A stretch of 64,000 nt of DNA. It comes from Hirudinaria manillensis (Eukaryota > Annelida > Clitellata > Hirudinida > Hirudinidae). Shown here piece after piece: positions 23,957 through 36,889 of the stretch (within the stretch, counting starts at the first letter, position 1; every line of letters begins with the position of its first letter). The translations under genes were made by a program, and so were the position numbers. The notes below the pieces were generated by a model. It searched no databases. It was not told where the DNA came from and was given only the letters and a program-made list of their open reading frames with translations. The stretch spans positions 4,544,142 through 4,608,141 of the forward strand of contig CM067532.1 in the NCBI GenBank assembly GCA_034509925.1, written 5' to 3'.

Positions 23957-25275
23957 GTAAGAATTTATTCGTAGAAACTATTAATTTATTGAAATAACAT
24001 TAATTGATTAAACTAATTAAATTAATAAAAATGCACGCTGCGTTTGGTTATACAAATCCGTCTCACACGCATTCTATGCTTTTATTGTTCACCTTTCATA
24101 AGGTCTGATTGGGTTTTTAAAAAGCAGGAAAGAGAAGGAAAAGCATTTGAATTGGATTAAAAATAGCCGTGATTTTCATTGAAAATTTAACGCCTGTTTA
24201 GAGTTAAAATGTATTTTTTAAAATAAATATTTATCAATAGGAACATTTCGTAAATTTTAAGAGCGATGTTTATGGCGAGTTCTAGAGATTTTAACGATTG
24301 TTTGTTAATTTTTAGCGATTTCCAAGAAAGTTGTCGATGTTGAAGTTTAAGTGCACATTAATTTGACACGAATTTAATTTATAGTTACGTGATTAATTGA
24401 AATAAATAAGTTTATTGATAACTTATGAAGGAGCTAATATATAACTAATAACGACCTTTAAGAAATTAATTCATTAAATACTCAAAAATTACGGATCGTT
24501 TGGAATGTATATCGAACTTTTTTCGTTTCGGCAGATTTTAACTCATCAAGTAATTTTTTGTTTTATTTGTATTGACTTAAATTAGCAGAAGTAATAGATT
24601 TTAAATCATAAACATTTGTAATTGTAATTTAATTTATTTAATTGTAATTAACATTCATATAATATTACAAAATAATTACATAACACGACTATAATAACCT
24701 GAATCTTTCTCATCATAACAATTTCATAATTATACCATAATTAAGCAGTTAATGTTAAAAATGTATAAATTCCTATTGTTAATTAATATTCTTCATAACT
24801 GTGTAATAAAGTATATAATTTTAAATGTCTTAGAAATTCTTCCGCATGTACTTTAATACTGTAGCTCACTTAAAAATTTAATGATGTACGAACTTCTGCC
24901 GAAAAGTTTCCCTTTGGAATAAGAATTCATCGGTCATTCTTTGATAGTTTTGGGGGTATCACACCAGGATTTCTCATGTCATATTCATCTGGAGTTCTCA
25001 AAAAGTTACTCGTGACAATTTCGAAATGTTGTAGCCCTTTGTAAATTGAATAATTTACATTCTTAACCCAATAATCTGACCACTTTCATGCTCACCCAGT
25101 TTTCATTTTCCATGTTCTTATATGTAAATAAAATGTTTAATTTGTTATAATTGATGTTCTCACATGTGCTATCTGTTAAATAGATAATAAGATAAGTTGT
25201 GCCAATTTATTCGTAGAAACTAATAATTTATTGAAATAATGTTAATTGATTAATCTAATTAAATTAATAAAACAG

Positions 25276-25500
25276 GACCCTGTATTTGGTCGCACAAATC
25301 CGACACCAATTCACCAGGTGGAACATCCGCACCCTATTCGAGTCTGGCTGAATGTCAGACCAAATGTTTGGAATATAATTCTTGCAACTATGGACTTGAT
25401 TGGGATCCTGGTAATGAATGCAAAAGAAAGAGATGCTGGTTTTCCACAGGTACTGCGAGTAGTTCGGCACCAGGAGTGTCTCATTATTACTGCGCTGAAA
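25276..25500 (+). CDS. PAN-like domain exon, intact copy
   Basis: 225 nt between AAAACAG and GTAAGA. It matches the exon at 16193 except for a C-to-A change in the APY segment that leaves the residue unchanged. All six expected cysteines and the extra one before CWFS are present. Confidence 0.6.
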
Positions 25501-26179
25501 GTAAGAAACTCACTTAATTTTTGATCCGTAACCAATACATTGAATCAATAACACATGTCGGATATTCATAATAATGGAATGTTAAAAACAATCAATCCTT
25601 CGGTAGATCTGGGTTGAGGCATGAATGAATGAATCAAATTTTTTTTTCTGAGACAGTGGGCAGAGGAATATTTAAAATTTAATTTGGATATTTACTCACA
25701 TTTTCCGGGGCCTCCCTGTTAAATTTCTCTTCCTGCTCTAAGATCTAGTTCTCTACCAAACTATTCCATATCTGCCACTGCGAACTTCCAATACTAGGAA
25801 TTGATACCATTAAAGTGTTATCATAATCAAATCAAAACTGTATTTTAAAATGAAAACACACAAAATTTCGATTATCCGTGCAGGAAACATCCTGTGAACA
25901 ATGTTTCCTAAATATAAGTTTTCCAATTTCAATGAACGTGCCGATGGATTTTTGCTCATAGAAATAAGACATACATATGATACTTACGTGACATATATGA
26001 TAAACTCAATAAATAAGCCCCAACGCCTCTTTAACCCTGAGATGGTCTTGACATAATCCTTAGATGCCGGTTTTGCACGAATAAAGGCTAATTCTATCTG
26101 ACTGCAGGCTGAAAATCCTCTTCAAACCATCACGAAAGTACTTACAGTAAATCTCTTATTCTTTTCTAAATCATGCCAG

Positions 26180-27206
26180 TTTTTTTTACGGTTATGAATT
26201 CGTTTATTCAAAAACAAAATTTGAAATATACACAGATCATGCCCAAAAAAATCACAAATTCATCAATGGTTTATCCCAAGGGAATTTAATTCCCGTCTAG
26301 GGGATAGGCTAATTCATATTGACAAAGTTGAAGGGGCGTATGAAAGGGTCTTTACATAAATGATAAACTGAGATTTTGATGACAAAACTTCTAAACTTCT
26401 AAACACGATGGGAACAACGAACACCTGATAATGAGAGATGTAGAGGGAGGTGCTGTGACAGAAGACCAAGGATAACGAAAGGAATGATGAAGTGATGAGG
26501 AAATGTGCGGTTCAACAACTGGAGAGAATGTGTTTTTTTAAGAAGAGATTTAAATAGAGAGGAACTGTTTAAAGAAGTAAGGGATAATGGCAGAGAAGAG
26601 AACAAAAATGGACCTTTACAACATATGGAGAATTTTTTGAAGGTGGTACGGGAAAATTCAGATCTAAATTGATTGGATGATCTAAGATTGTAAGAGTGGA
26701 TATCTGAGGATTTGGAAAGCATATTACTAAAGGCAGAAGGCAGCAAGTTATGTTCATAATTATACATGAAGAGGCAAGTTTGGAATTTATTGATCTGATA
26801 AATATTCAACAAACCATTTGAAATGAAGAAGTCCTTTGTGTGAGCACGTGGATGGAGGCGAAACATAATCCTGATTATTCTTTTTTGAAGAGTGAGTAGA
26901 TGGGTGAGTTTAGAGGGATAGCTAGATGCCCAAGTTATATTACAATAGATGAGATAGGGATAGATTAATGAATAGTACAGCATAGTAAGAATTTTTCTAT
27001 CAACAAATGAACTGATTTTTGATATGACTCCAATGTTTTTTGAAATTTTGGTGGCAACATAATTGATGTGGAAAGACCAGTTTAATTTCTCATCGATAAT
27101 AATGCCGAGGAATTTGGTGGACGTAACATGTTTAATCTGAAGGTTGTTGATGCTGGGTTGAATGATATGAGTTCTATCCTTGTTCTTTGAGCAAAACAGC
27201 ATAAAG
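26180..27206 (-). mobile_element. 5'-truncated LINE, unit 3
   Basis: Same insertion as in units 1 and 2; the RT fragment is at 26399-27202. Confidence 0.75.
26399..27202 (-). pseudogene. C-terminal fragment of LINE reverse transcriptase, unit 3
   Basis: Identical translation to the other two copies. Confidence 0.7.
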
Positions 27207-27644
27207 TAATACTGACACCCATCAAAGTTAAATTTTTTTTTATATGAACAACTTTCTGACCTTCATAATTAATCTCCATAATCGGCCACGGTTTACGGAA
27301 AATTCATCGCCCGTAAGTTCATCGCGTTAGCATTGAAATTATCACGTGATGCGTTCGACAAATGCAGAATTAAAGTTCAAAGCTTTTTACTTTGGATAAC
27401 GCCAAAACTATTATACAATTGTCATTTTGCATGAAATTAACAGCATGGAAATGAAAATAATAATAAATTTAATTTACCAATTTAAGAATAAATGTATATT
27501 TTAAAATAAATATCTATAAATAGGAAGATTTCGTAAATATTAAGAGCGATATTTATGGCGAGCTCTAGAGATTTTAACGATTGTTTGTTATTTTTTAGCG
27601 ACCAGCAACAAGTGAGGACTTTCGAGAAAGTTGTTGATATTGAA

Positions 27645-27860
27645 GTTTAAGTGCACATTAATTTGTCACCAGTTTAAGTGCACATTAATTTGTCACCAGT
27701 TTAATTGCACATTAATTTGTCACCAGTTTAAGTGCACATTAATTTGTCACCAGTTTAAGTGCACATTAATTTGTCACCAGTTTAATTGCACATTAATTTG
27801 TCACCAGTTTAATTGCACATTAATTTGTCACCAGTTTAATTGCACATTAATTTGTCACCA
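27645..27860 (+). repeat. 27-bp minisatellite, 8 copies (unit 3)
   Basis: Eight copies; the last three carry the T variant, a pattern different from units 1 and 2. Confidence 0.9.
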
Positions 27861-27987
27861 GTTTAACTTATAGTTACATGTTTAATTGAAACAAATCATT
27901 TTATTGATAACTTATTATTTTTAGCAAACTCAACACTATTTCCTCCAGCAACAAGTGAGGACTTTTAAGAAAGTTGTTGATATTGAA

Positions 27988-28041
27988 GTTTAAGTGCACA
28001 TTAATTTGTCACCACTTTAAGTGCACATTAATTTGTCACCA
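27988..28041 (+). repeat. Second 27-bp block, 2 copies (unit 3)
   Basis: One copy fewer than units 1 and 2. Confidence 0.85.
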
Positions 28042-29151
28042 TTTTAATTTATAGTTACGTGTTTAATTGAAATAAATCAGTTTATTGATAACTTATGAAC
28101 TCACTTAATTTTTGATCCATGTCCACAACGATTATTACCACAACGAAGTTCCTTTGATCGTGTAGTTATTAACCTTTAGCCTTTTGTTTTAAATTCTTTT
28201 TGATTGAATTCCTTCAACGTCAATGGTACTATTTTACAACGAATATTCAGTTGAGCAAATAATTTAACCGAGTGAGAACTTCAATTGTTAAGCAATAGCA
28301 CGCATTCTGCTGTAGTAAAACCTCTTGACTCGGAAATAAAACTGCAACTTATTTAGAAGTATTTTTTTCTTCATAGTGATTCATAAAATATGATTACATA
28401 ACAAGTTCTATGAAGGCGTTGGTCTGGAAAGGTTACGTGAAACTTGAAAACTCGATAATAAGTACCAAGATATTCTTTTGGGGAAGGGAAGGGGATTATG
28501 AACCCACAAATCTCTTCATCGAAGGCTTAAACAATTTGGTATGATTAAGTGCTTCATATTGGCCTAAATTGGTCAATCAGGTAGCCATTTCCTGCAATTC
28601 TCAAAGTGTTAAATACATTTACTTCAGAAAAATTGTCGACTTTATAATTAATTAGATAATTGACTATCATTTCATCACCAGAAATTAAAGGTGTTACTAA
28701 TACTTGACTGCGGATTTAGATCAGGATGCATCACCAAACTTGAGATAATCAAGAAATATATACTTCAAAATTTTTATGACTTTTGCTTATTTTTTGACCT
28801 GCAATCGACAGTATATGAGAAGTATATTATAATTATTTCAAAATCGCGATTGTATTTCATTTAAGAGAAATGTTTTTTAAGGCCTTGCCACATTTAAACT
28901 TGCTGCTTATAAGATTCCTTAACCATTTTTAAACATTCCTAACAAATGACCATCCTCCACATCCAGCTTTGAACAAAATGTAATTCACATTAGTAATAAA
29001 TTATTTAATTAAATTAGTTTAATTAAATTTTCAAAAGAATAAAATATAAAATGTAGAACAAACCTTGATAATTACATTACTAGCAAAAATACATATGATG
29101 AGAATCAAGAATAAATGTTATTTAAAACATAGTACAACACTTTTAACTAAC

Positions 29152-30567
29152 TGTTGCAAGAGTAAGTGTAATGACCCACTCCATTAGTAGACGTGGTTGT
29201 GGCTGAACTTGAAAACCAGCATTGCGATCCAGTTCGGTTGTTAGGGTTAAAATCGAATCCAAATTTGCATGTGTTTGGGTTCTGTGCGCATGAATCTTGA
29301 CATTGTTGCAGAGTTGTTATTGACTGTTGAACATTTCCACCAGGACTGTTTGTATTGCTTGCTTTATTCCAAGAACAACCTGGTATTTTGCGATCATGGA
29401 ATGTTCTACTTTAGCAACAAAATAGGTGGTCAATTATATATTTGCATTTGATTGTAGAAGGTGATATAAAAACATCTATTTGTTTATCTTGATATTAATG
29501 GCAAATGACCAACCTCCGATTCCAGCTTTGAATAAAAATTATTTCCAAATGATAATCTACTGTTTAATACATTCAAGAGGCCAATTAACAAAAACAAATT
29601 CAACTCACTAGTAACAGCTGAAAAGATAAAATATAAAATATGAAGAAAACATTAAAAAAATTATGTAACGAAATGGAAAAGGCATATGATAATAATAAAA
29701 GATATGAATTATTTAAAACATAGTGCAACACTTTCAACTAACAGTTGCAAGAGTAAGTGTAATGATCCACTCCATTAGCAGAAGTGGTTGTGGCTGAACT
29801 TGAAAACCAGCATTGCGATCCAGTTGGGTTGTTAGGGTTAAAATCGAGTCCAAATTTGCATTTGTTTGGGTTCTGTTGGCACGAATCTTGACATTGTTGC
29901 AGAGTTGTTATTGACGGTTGAACAATTCCACCAGGACTGTTTGTATTGCTTGCTTTATTCCAAGAACAACCTGGTATTTAGCGATCATGGAATGTTCTAC
30001 TTTAGCCACAAAATAGGTGGTCAATTATATATTTGCATTTGATCGTAGAAGGTGATATAAAAATATCTATTTGTTTATCTTGATATTAATGGCAAATGAC
30101 CAACCTCCTATTCCAGCTTTGAATAAAAATTATTTCCAAATGATAATCTACTGTTTAATACATTCATGAAGCTAATTAACAAAAACAAATTCAACTCACT
30201 AGTAACAGCTGAAAAGATAAAATATAAAATATGAAGAAAACATTAAAAAATTATGTAACGAAATGGAAAAAGGCATATTGTAAGTATGATAATAAAAGAT
30301 ATGAATTATTTAAAACATAGTACAACACTTTCAACTAACAGTTGCAAGAGTAAGTATAATGATCCACTCCATTAGCAGAAGTGGTTGTTGCTGAGCTTGA
30401 AAACCAGCATTGCGATCCAGTTGGGTAGTTAGGGTTAAAATCGAATCCAAATTTGCATGTGTTTGGGTTCTGTTGGCATGAATCTTGACATTGTTGAAGA
30501 GTTGTTATTGACTGTTGAACAATTCCACCAGGACTGATTGTATTGCTTTCTTTATTCCAAGAACAAC
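29152..30567 (-). CDS. Three PAN-like domain exons with linkers, unit 3, all intact
   Basis: Domain exons are 30340-30567, 29743-29970 and 29152-29379, each 228 nt. Linkers are 30200-30208, 30105-30116, 29609-29617 and 29514-29525. Unlike units 1 and 2, the first exon keeps its sixth cysteine (TGC) and the frame is continuous. This is the least decayed triplet and the best candidate for a still-functional copy. No signal-peptide or terminal exon is visible nearby on this strand. Confidence 0.55.
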
Positions 30568-30774
30568 CTGGTATATTTGCAATTGTGAAAAGTTCTATTT
30601 TAGCAACAAAATATATGTGGAATATATATTTGCATTTGACATTTTATTAAAAAATAAGTTTGAGTTCTTAAATGGACAAAATAATGGAGAAGATAATGGG
30701 GGGAGACACATTTCGATTTTTTTGGGAAAAATGGGATTGAGTTTTCGATTGGAAAAGCCAGCAAAGTTTCAATA

Positions 30775-31584
30775 AGAGCCGGATTTAAGTTTGATGGGAC
30801 CCTAGGCTGGGGGCCATTGATGGTAATGGGGTCCCTTGCACATTTAGTTTCAAATTTTATATTGCATTTCCTTTTGTATTAAGTAATTGTTATTTATTTA
30901 TATGTTTTAGTTTATTCGGAACAAAATTCAATATAATATAATACAGAATAGAGGCAAAAACTTAACTAATAAGTTAACAAATAACTTAACGAAAAATGAC
31001 ATTTAAAAATAATCTTGCGATAGGGATCAAAAATATAAAAATCATCATTTTTAACAATAATTATTATTTAATAATCGGTTACCTTCGGCTTATTATTATC
31101 GGCTTATAATTCGGCACCGTTCTTAGTTCTTAATACCTGCTTACAATTTTTGTGTCACATTAGTTTTTGGCCCACAAGAGAGCATAACCATGGGCTTCCT
31201 ATTTATGAATCCGACAATGTCCTTATTAATCTGATCTAATTCTTCGAGGATATTTATGATTGGATTGGTCATTGCGAGGCAGTGGATGTCAAGGCAAGTG
31301 TTTTTGGATGTTACCAAAGTTTTTGATGAGGTACCGTATAAAATACTTCAAAATAAATCTAAGTGCGTGGAATTGAAGCCAAGCGAGGTTACATGAGATC
31401 AATGTTTGGAATGAAGTTTATCCCCGTGCATAAATCTATTTTAAAATGCATTGGTACATCTCCTATTGAAGAATTATGAAATTTGAATATGAGAAATAAA
31501 ACTTAACTTCTGTGTTTTGATAGAGGGTCTGTTTCTGCAAGGGGTCTAAAAGGTCATTACCCTAGGCCCGCGCTTATGAATTAA
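30775..31584. mobile_element. Possible hAT-like relic, unit 3, partly diverged
   Basis: It follows the unit 1 and 2 copies until about 31300 and then diverges. Its right end has been replaced by the retroelement insertion that starts near 31585. Confidence 0.28.
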
Positions 31585-32523
31585 CTGCGTATTTTAACCA
31601 AATGCGGACTCTGTGACGGAACCGAGACATTGCATCATGTGCTCAGCAACTGCACATACGCCCTTGCCCATGGTCGGTATACGTGGCGACACAATCAGGT
31701 CCTTCGAGATATGTGTGAGGCCACCAAAGCAGCAGTAACCAGATTTACTTCCTGCGCTAGGGCTGCGCACACCTCTGTAGAAAGCGATGTAAAACGCCAA
31801 GAAAGGACATCCTTGCAGAGGCACATGATTGGACAGTCGCAGCCGACTTAGAAGGAATGAGGCACTATCCCCAGGTGCTGATTGAGAGTGGCAAGAGGCC
31901 GGATATGGTGTTGATGTCACCGTCGTCAGAAGCCATCATTTTGGTGGAGTTGACGGTCCCATAGGAGCGATATAGAATGCAATATAGCAATGCGCTGAAA
32001 GCGGAAAAGTACGTAGATGTGGCGGTAGACCTGGAAGCGAAAGGGTTCAATATTGACCTCGTCCCAATAGAAGTTGGCGCAAGGGGCGTAGTTGGCAAGT
32101 CGACGTACGCATTCCTCACTAAAATAGGCCTATATAGCCCAGAAAGAACGAAGACGATGAAAAAGATGTCTGAAGGGGCAGAGGCAGCTACGTTCTGGAT
32201 CTGGCAAATGAGAGGCAAGGAAACATCTTCGGATGCCACAGCGAAAGGACCGGGATATCCGGTCAGAATAGAACCACCGAAGTAATTCATCGCCCGAGAG
32301 TCGCGGAGCCGGTGACGGAAATGTCTGTTACCGTGCGCCGCTTGAAAGAAAATTTAAAGCCCAAGTCAATACTGTTGGGCGGCAGGGATGACGGAAAGAA
32401 GGCCATTGAGAGTCGTAAGGGCTAGGTGGCGCCGCTTCAGCGGGTGAGTGCAGCGACGAAAGAAGCCAACGATAGCTTTTAATAGTCGGAAAGCTCCGAG
32501 GAGGAGTTTCCAGCATCATCTAT
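31585..32523 (+). mobile_element. 3' fragment of a restriction-like-endonuclease retrotransposon
   Basis: About 940 bp interrupts sequence that is continuous in units 1 and 2 (13392; 22476). Frame 31585-31851 holds a zinc-knuckle C-x2-C-x7-H-x4-C (CGLC...HHVLSNC) and a GRYTWRHNQVL motif. After a frame change, RPDMVLMS and VELTVP resemble the PD...(D/E) core of the restriction-like endonuclease of R2/NeSL-type elements. A TAG at about 31962 interrupts this frame, and 31977-32285 continues to the protein's end. It is inactive: 5'-truncated, frameshifted and with a stop. Confidence 0.65.
31977..32285 (+). pseudogene. C-terminal part of the retrotransposon endonuclease ORF
   Basis: 102 codons remain open after the in-frame stop. 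The segment follows the VELTVP motif and contains a conserved-looking KAEKYVDVAVDLEAKG helix and a GVVGKSTY segment, as in the C-termini of such retroelements. Confidence 0.5.
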
Positions 32524-33560
<1,037 letters not shown>

Positions 33561-34070
33561 GTTTATGGTACGAGCACACGCCCCAAAGTGTGACGAATAT
33601 AAAAGATTACACCATTCTATGGGACTATGCAATTATCACGGACAGGAAAATATTGGCCAACAGACCTGACATTGTCATCCATGACAGGAGATCCAAGTCT
33701 TGCCTGCTAATCGATGTTTCAGTCCCGGATGATAAGAACATCGCGCTCAAAGAAGCTGAAAAAATTAGCAAATACAAGGACCTGGAGATTGAAATCAACC
33801 GGATGTGGAAAGTGAAGTCTAAAGTCGTTCCGGTAATTGTAGGAGCGCTCGGAACGCTAAGAAAAGACTTTACAAAGTATGTAGAGTTGATACCAGGACG
33901 ACCAAAGACTTCGGAGATTCAGAAGATCTCCTTACTGGGCACTGCCCACATTCTTCGGAAAGTTCTTGGATGAATTGCTGAGAGCACTGGTAGTGCTCAG
34001 CATTCATTCATCACCGGCTGTGAGACCGAGAAGAAGCAGGAAAAATGTGTATAATAATAATAATAATAAT
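33561..34070 (+). mobile_element. 3' fragment of an RLE retrotransposon ending in (TAA)7
   Basis: A frame open from about 33563 to TGA at 33971-33973 encodes WYEHTP, then NRPDIVIHD and LIDVSVPDD, the PD...D core of a restriction-like endonuclease. It ends with a PGRP...LLGTAHILRKVLG tail familiar from many invertebrate retroelement proteins. About 76 bp of 3' sequence follows, then seven TAA triplets at 34050-34070. Only the C-terminus survives. It lies between two TAA arrays. Confidence 0.65.
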
Positions 34071-36209
34071 GATTTGGAGGCTCCCGTCAGCTGCACTGAA
34101 GTAAAAATGGCTCTGCGAGGTCTTAAAGACGGTGCTCCCGGTCTGGATGGAGTGAAAAGGAAACACTTGGAAAACATCAGACCAATCGACTTTGCTGTGC
34201 ATATGTCCCTCTGGTTATTTACGGGCCTGCCACCATCTCCCTTCAAAGTTGGCGTCGTCAGCTTTATCCCAAAGGTGAGAGGAACAGCCGATCCAAGTGA
34301 ATTCAGACCAATCACTGTGAGTCCGCTCATGAGTCGCCTCTTCCATCGAGTGATCAACAAACGCATGTCAGTATATTGGCCACTATCATCGAGACAGAAG
34401 GCGTTCCAATCAGGCGACGGTTTGGCCGACAACATCTGGCTTGTAAAGGCTCTAGTCGCCCAAAGCAGACAAGACAGAAAGAAGCTGAACATGACATTTG
34501 TAGACGTGTCTAAGGCGTTCGATTCCGTTTCCCACGAATCGATCATCAGGGCAGCCTCACGATTCGGCGCACCACCCCTGTTAACAAGATATTTGTCGGA
34601 AATATACAGTAATTGTCAGGTGCACATCAGGATGGGAAAGGAGCTCAGCAGATCCATACAGGTCGGCAGGGGAGTAAGGCAAGGCGACCCCATGTCCCCG
34701 ATGTTATTCAACGCTGTCATTGACATGGTTGTCAGTGACATTGACAGATCAATTGGGGTTACGGGAGGAGGCAAATCCTCCGAAAAATGCAACTACATCG
34801 CCTTTGCAGACGACCTTCTTTTACTGTCCAGCACAGACGTTGGAATGAAAGTGATGTTGCGACAACTGGAGGTGTCGATGGCTAAAGTTGGACTCATCAT
34901 GAACGCATCCAAGTGTGCCTCGATGAGAACTGAGGTCATCACTCGTAAAAGACAATGGATCGTCAACCCAGAGCCATACCTGACACTGCAAGATAAGGAT
35001 ATCAGGGCACTCTCCATTGTTGACACCTATAAGTATTTAGGAGTTCGAATCGGACCTCGAATGCAATTTGCTTCGCTTGCAGATAAAATTCAAAAAGGCC
35101 TTCACTCGATTTCGCGGGCTCCGCTCGTGCCATGCCAGAGAGTGTATGTCCTAAGGACTCATCTTCTCCCTAGTCTTGTTCACTTCCTCACCTTCGAAGC
35201 GATCAGCCTCAAGTCCTTGAATTCTGCTGATGTCGCAATAAGGAGGTCTGTTCGAAAATGGCTCCGGCTGCCAAGAGACACCCCAAATGCATTCTTTCAT
35301 GCCCCGATCAGAACGGGAGGAATGGGAATCCTTCAACTGCGTCGATGGATTCCGGAAATTAGAATACGTAGAATGACAAAAGTTCTACAGCAGGCCAAAG
35401 AGAGCAACGACAACTTCCTGATGGATGTATTGCGCGAAAACACAATGATCGCCAGCGAAGTCAAAAGATTTGGGAGGCCAAAGGAAAAAGATGAGCCGAA
35501 CGTTCCTCGTGGACTATCAACCGCGAGGGAACTTTATAAAACGGTCGACGGACACGGGCTGATGAGATTCCCGGAAGCAATAGCCCCAAGTGAATGGCTG
35601 GTGGATGGCATCAACAGAATGTCATCCACCCAATACATAAGCTGTGTTAAAGTCCGCTCAGCAACACTTTTCAATAGATTGCGGGCTTCCAGAAAAACAC
35701 CCCTGTTCAACACAGCCTGCGCAGCCAGATGTGGGGAAATGGAATCTCTCGCCCACATTATCCAAAAGTGTCCGAGTACCGACGGGCCCCGCCATGCAAG
35801 GCACGACTGTATAGCGAAGATGCTTGAGACGGTCTTGACACAGATGGGGTACTCAACAACAAGAGAGCCTCGTATTCCAACCGTCAGCGGGACCAGAATC
35901 CCCGATCTTTGTGCCTGGAGCGATGAACGTTACATAATTTGTGACGTGGCCGTGGTGTCCGATAACGTGGACCTAGATAGAGTCCACCAAAGCAAGATAG
36001 ACAAATATAACACCACGGACATTCATCGCTGGATGAAGGCTAACAGCCCAAATCAGGGCAAGGGCAAAATGGAGGCGATTGCCACAGCCTACATAATCAA
36101 TTGGAGAGGAGCAATCGCCATGGAAACTTGGACCCCGTGGAAGAAGCTTGGCATATCTAAGCGGTTCTTAACGTGGACATCAATTAAGACTCTGATAGAA
36201 ACCCATTGA
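34071..36209 (+). CDS. Reverse transcriptase plus endonuclease of the truncated R4/Dong-like element
   Basis: About 710 codons are open. Numbering from an upstream in-frame ATG at 33966, the RT palm boxes are FVDVSKAFDSVSH near residue 178, GVRQGDPMSPMLF near 240 and FADDLLLLS near 279, followed by TYKYLGVRIG. A CCHC knuckle (C-x3-C-x7-H-x4-C) lies near 587, and an RLE core RIPDLCAW...ICDVAVV...SKIDKY near 645. The N-terminal DNA-binding part is missing. The TGA at 36207-36209 looks premature: IWRTF follows in frame, matching the KIWRA that is still coding in the next element. Confidence 0.75.
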   Translation, partial: DLEAPVSCTEVKMALRGLKDGAPGLDGVKRKHLENIRPIDFAVHMSLWLFTGLPPSPFKVGVVSFIPKVRGTADPSEFRPITVSPLMSRLFHRVINKRMSVYWPLSSRQKAFQSGDGLADNIWLVKALVAQSRQDRKKLNMTFVDVSKAFDSVSHESIIRAASRFGAPPLLTRYLSEIYSNCQVHIRMGKELSRSIQVGRGVRQGDPMSPMLFNAVIDMVVSDIDRSIGVTGGGKSSEKCNYIAFADDLLLLSSTDVGMKVMLRQLEVSMAKVGLIMNASKCASMRTEVITRKRQWIVNPEPYLTLQDKDIRALSIVDTYKYLGVRIGPRMQFASLADKIQKGLHSISRAPLVPCQRVYVLRTHLLPSLVHFLTFEAISLKSLNSADVAIRRSVRKWLRLPRDTPNAFFHAPIRTGGMGILQLRRWIPEIRIRRMTKVLQQAKESNDNFLMDVLRENTMIASEVKRFGRPKEKDEPNVPRGLSTARELYKTVDGHGLMRFPEAIAPSEWLVDGINRMSSTQYISCVKVRSATLFNRLRASRKTPLFNTACAARCGEMESLAHIIQKCPSTDGPRHARHDCIAKMLETVLTQMGYSTTREPRIPTVSGTRIPDLCAWSDERYIICDVAVVSDNVDLDRVHQSKIDKYNTTDIHRWMKANSPNQGKGKMEAIATAYIINWRGAIAMETWTPWKKLGISKRFLTWTSIKTLIETH

Positions 36210-36436
36210 ATATGGAGAACATTCAGAGCAAACGCTTGGAAAGCAAGGAAAAGAAGAAGGCCGAGAAGAACATTCATTAGATTGTACTTTATCTAATTTA
36301 TAATATTATATTTAGGCTACTGTTAACAGTCCATGGGTTTTCCCGGGCCCGTCTGAGGACTCTAAAATTAGCGATGAGGTTCACTGTTTGCGTGATGGTT
36401 TTACGGACGTAATCCGGGCTGAATAAAAGTTTTGAA

Positions 36437-36442
36437 AAATAA

Positions 36443-36484
<42 letters not shown>

Positions 36485-36512
36485 TAATAATAATAATAAT
36501 AATAACAATAAC

Positions 36513-36543
<31 letters not shown>
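36437..36543. repeat. (AAT/AAC)n tail between two retrotransposons
   Basis: About 35 triplets, mostly AAT with some AAC, form the tail of the upstream element and directly abut the 5' end of the next one. Confidence 0.95.
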
Positions 36544-36889
36544 GTGCGTCTCGAGCGAGTGGTCGTGCGGCTGTTTTTCACGAATTCTCGATAATTTTAC
36601 GGTTTTTGCGGCAGTTTTGCTTTTTTTTCTGACCATTTCGTGTCCCCTACATTCCGTTTAGGATTGTGAGACCATTCTCAAGTTCAAAGGGGAAAAACTG
36701 AAGTTGAACAGCGTAAATTTTTCTGTCGACGTCTTGCATTGTTCTTGACTCCACAACTTCAGGAAAACAGAAGAGAAAGAAGTCATTTTAAGCTTGTTTG
36801 CTTCCGAGTACGTCTGCTAGTCGATGTTTTTGTGAATTTTTGGATTTAATTCAACTTGAAGAATCGTCGGAAAGAACAAGAAGTAAACA

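Larger units (their letters stand above)
16438..25520. repeat. 9.1 kb tandem unit 2
   Basis: This repeat is near-identical to unit 1 over its whole length, with the same order of parts. The largest differences are minisatellite copy number (six here) and a 1-nt deletion in a domain exon. Confidence 0.85.
25521..31300. repeat. 9.1 kb tandem unit 3 (high-identity part)
   Basis: Near-identity with units 1 and 2 ends near 31300, inside the possible hAT relic. Beyond it the sequence is homologous but clearly diverged and interrupted, so it is an older copy joined to the recent duplication. Confidence 0.8.
34071..36543 (+). mobile_element. R4/Dong-like retrotransposon, 5'-truncated
   Basis: The element starts abruptly inside the RT domain just after the upstream (TAA)7, runs through RT, zinc knuckle and endonuclease, and ends with a 3' untranslated region and an (AAT/AAC)n tail at 36437-36543. 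Site preference for TAA repeats is established for Dong of Bombyx mori (R4 clade). The architecture here (single ORF, RT followed by CCHC and C-terminal endonuclease) agrees. Clade assignment needs a tree. Confidence 0.7.

Noticed and set aside
36298-36636. Poly-Tyr, poly-Ile and poly-Asn frames
   Set aside because: Translations of the AAT/AAC repeat tail.
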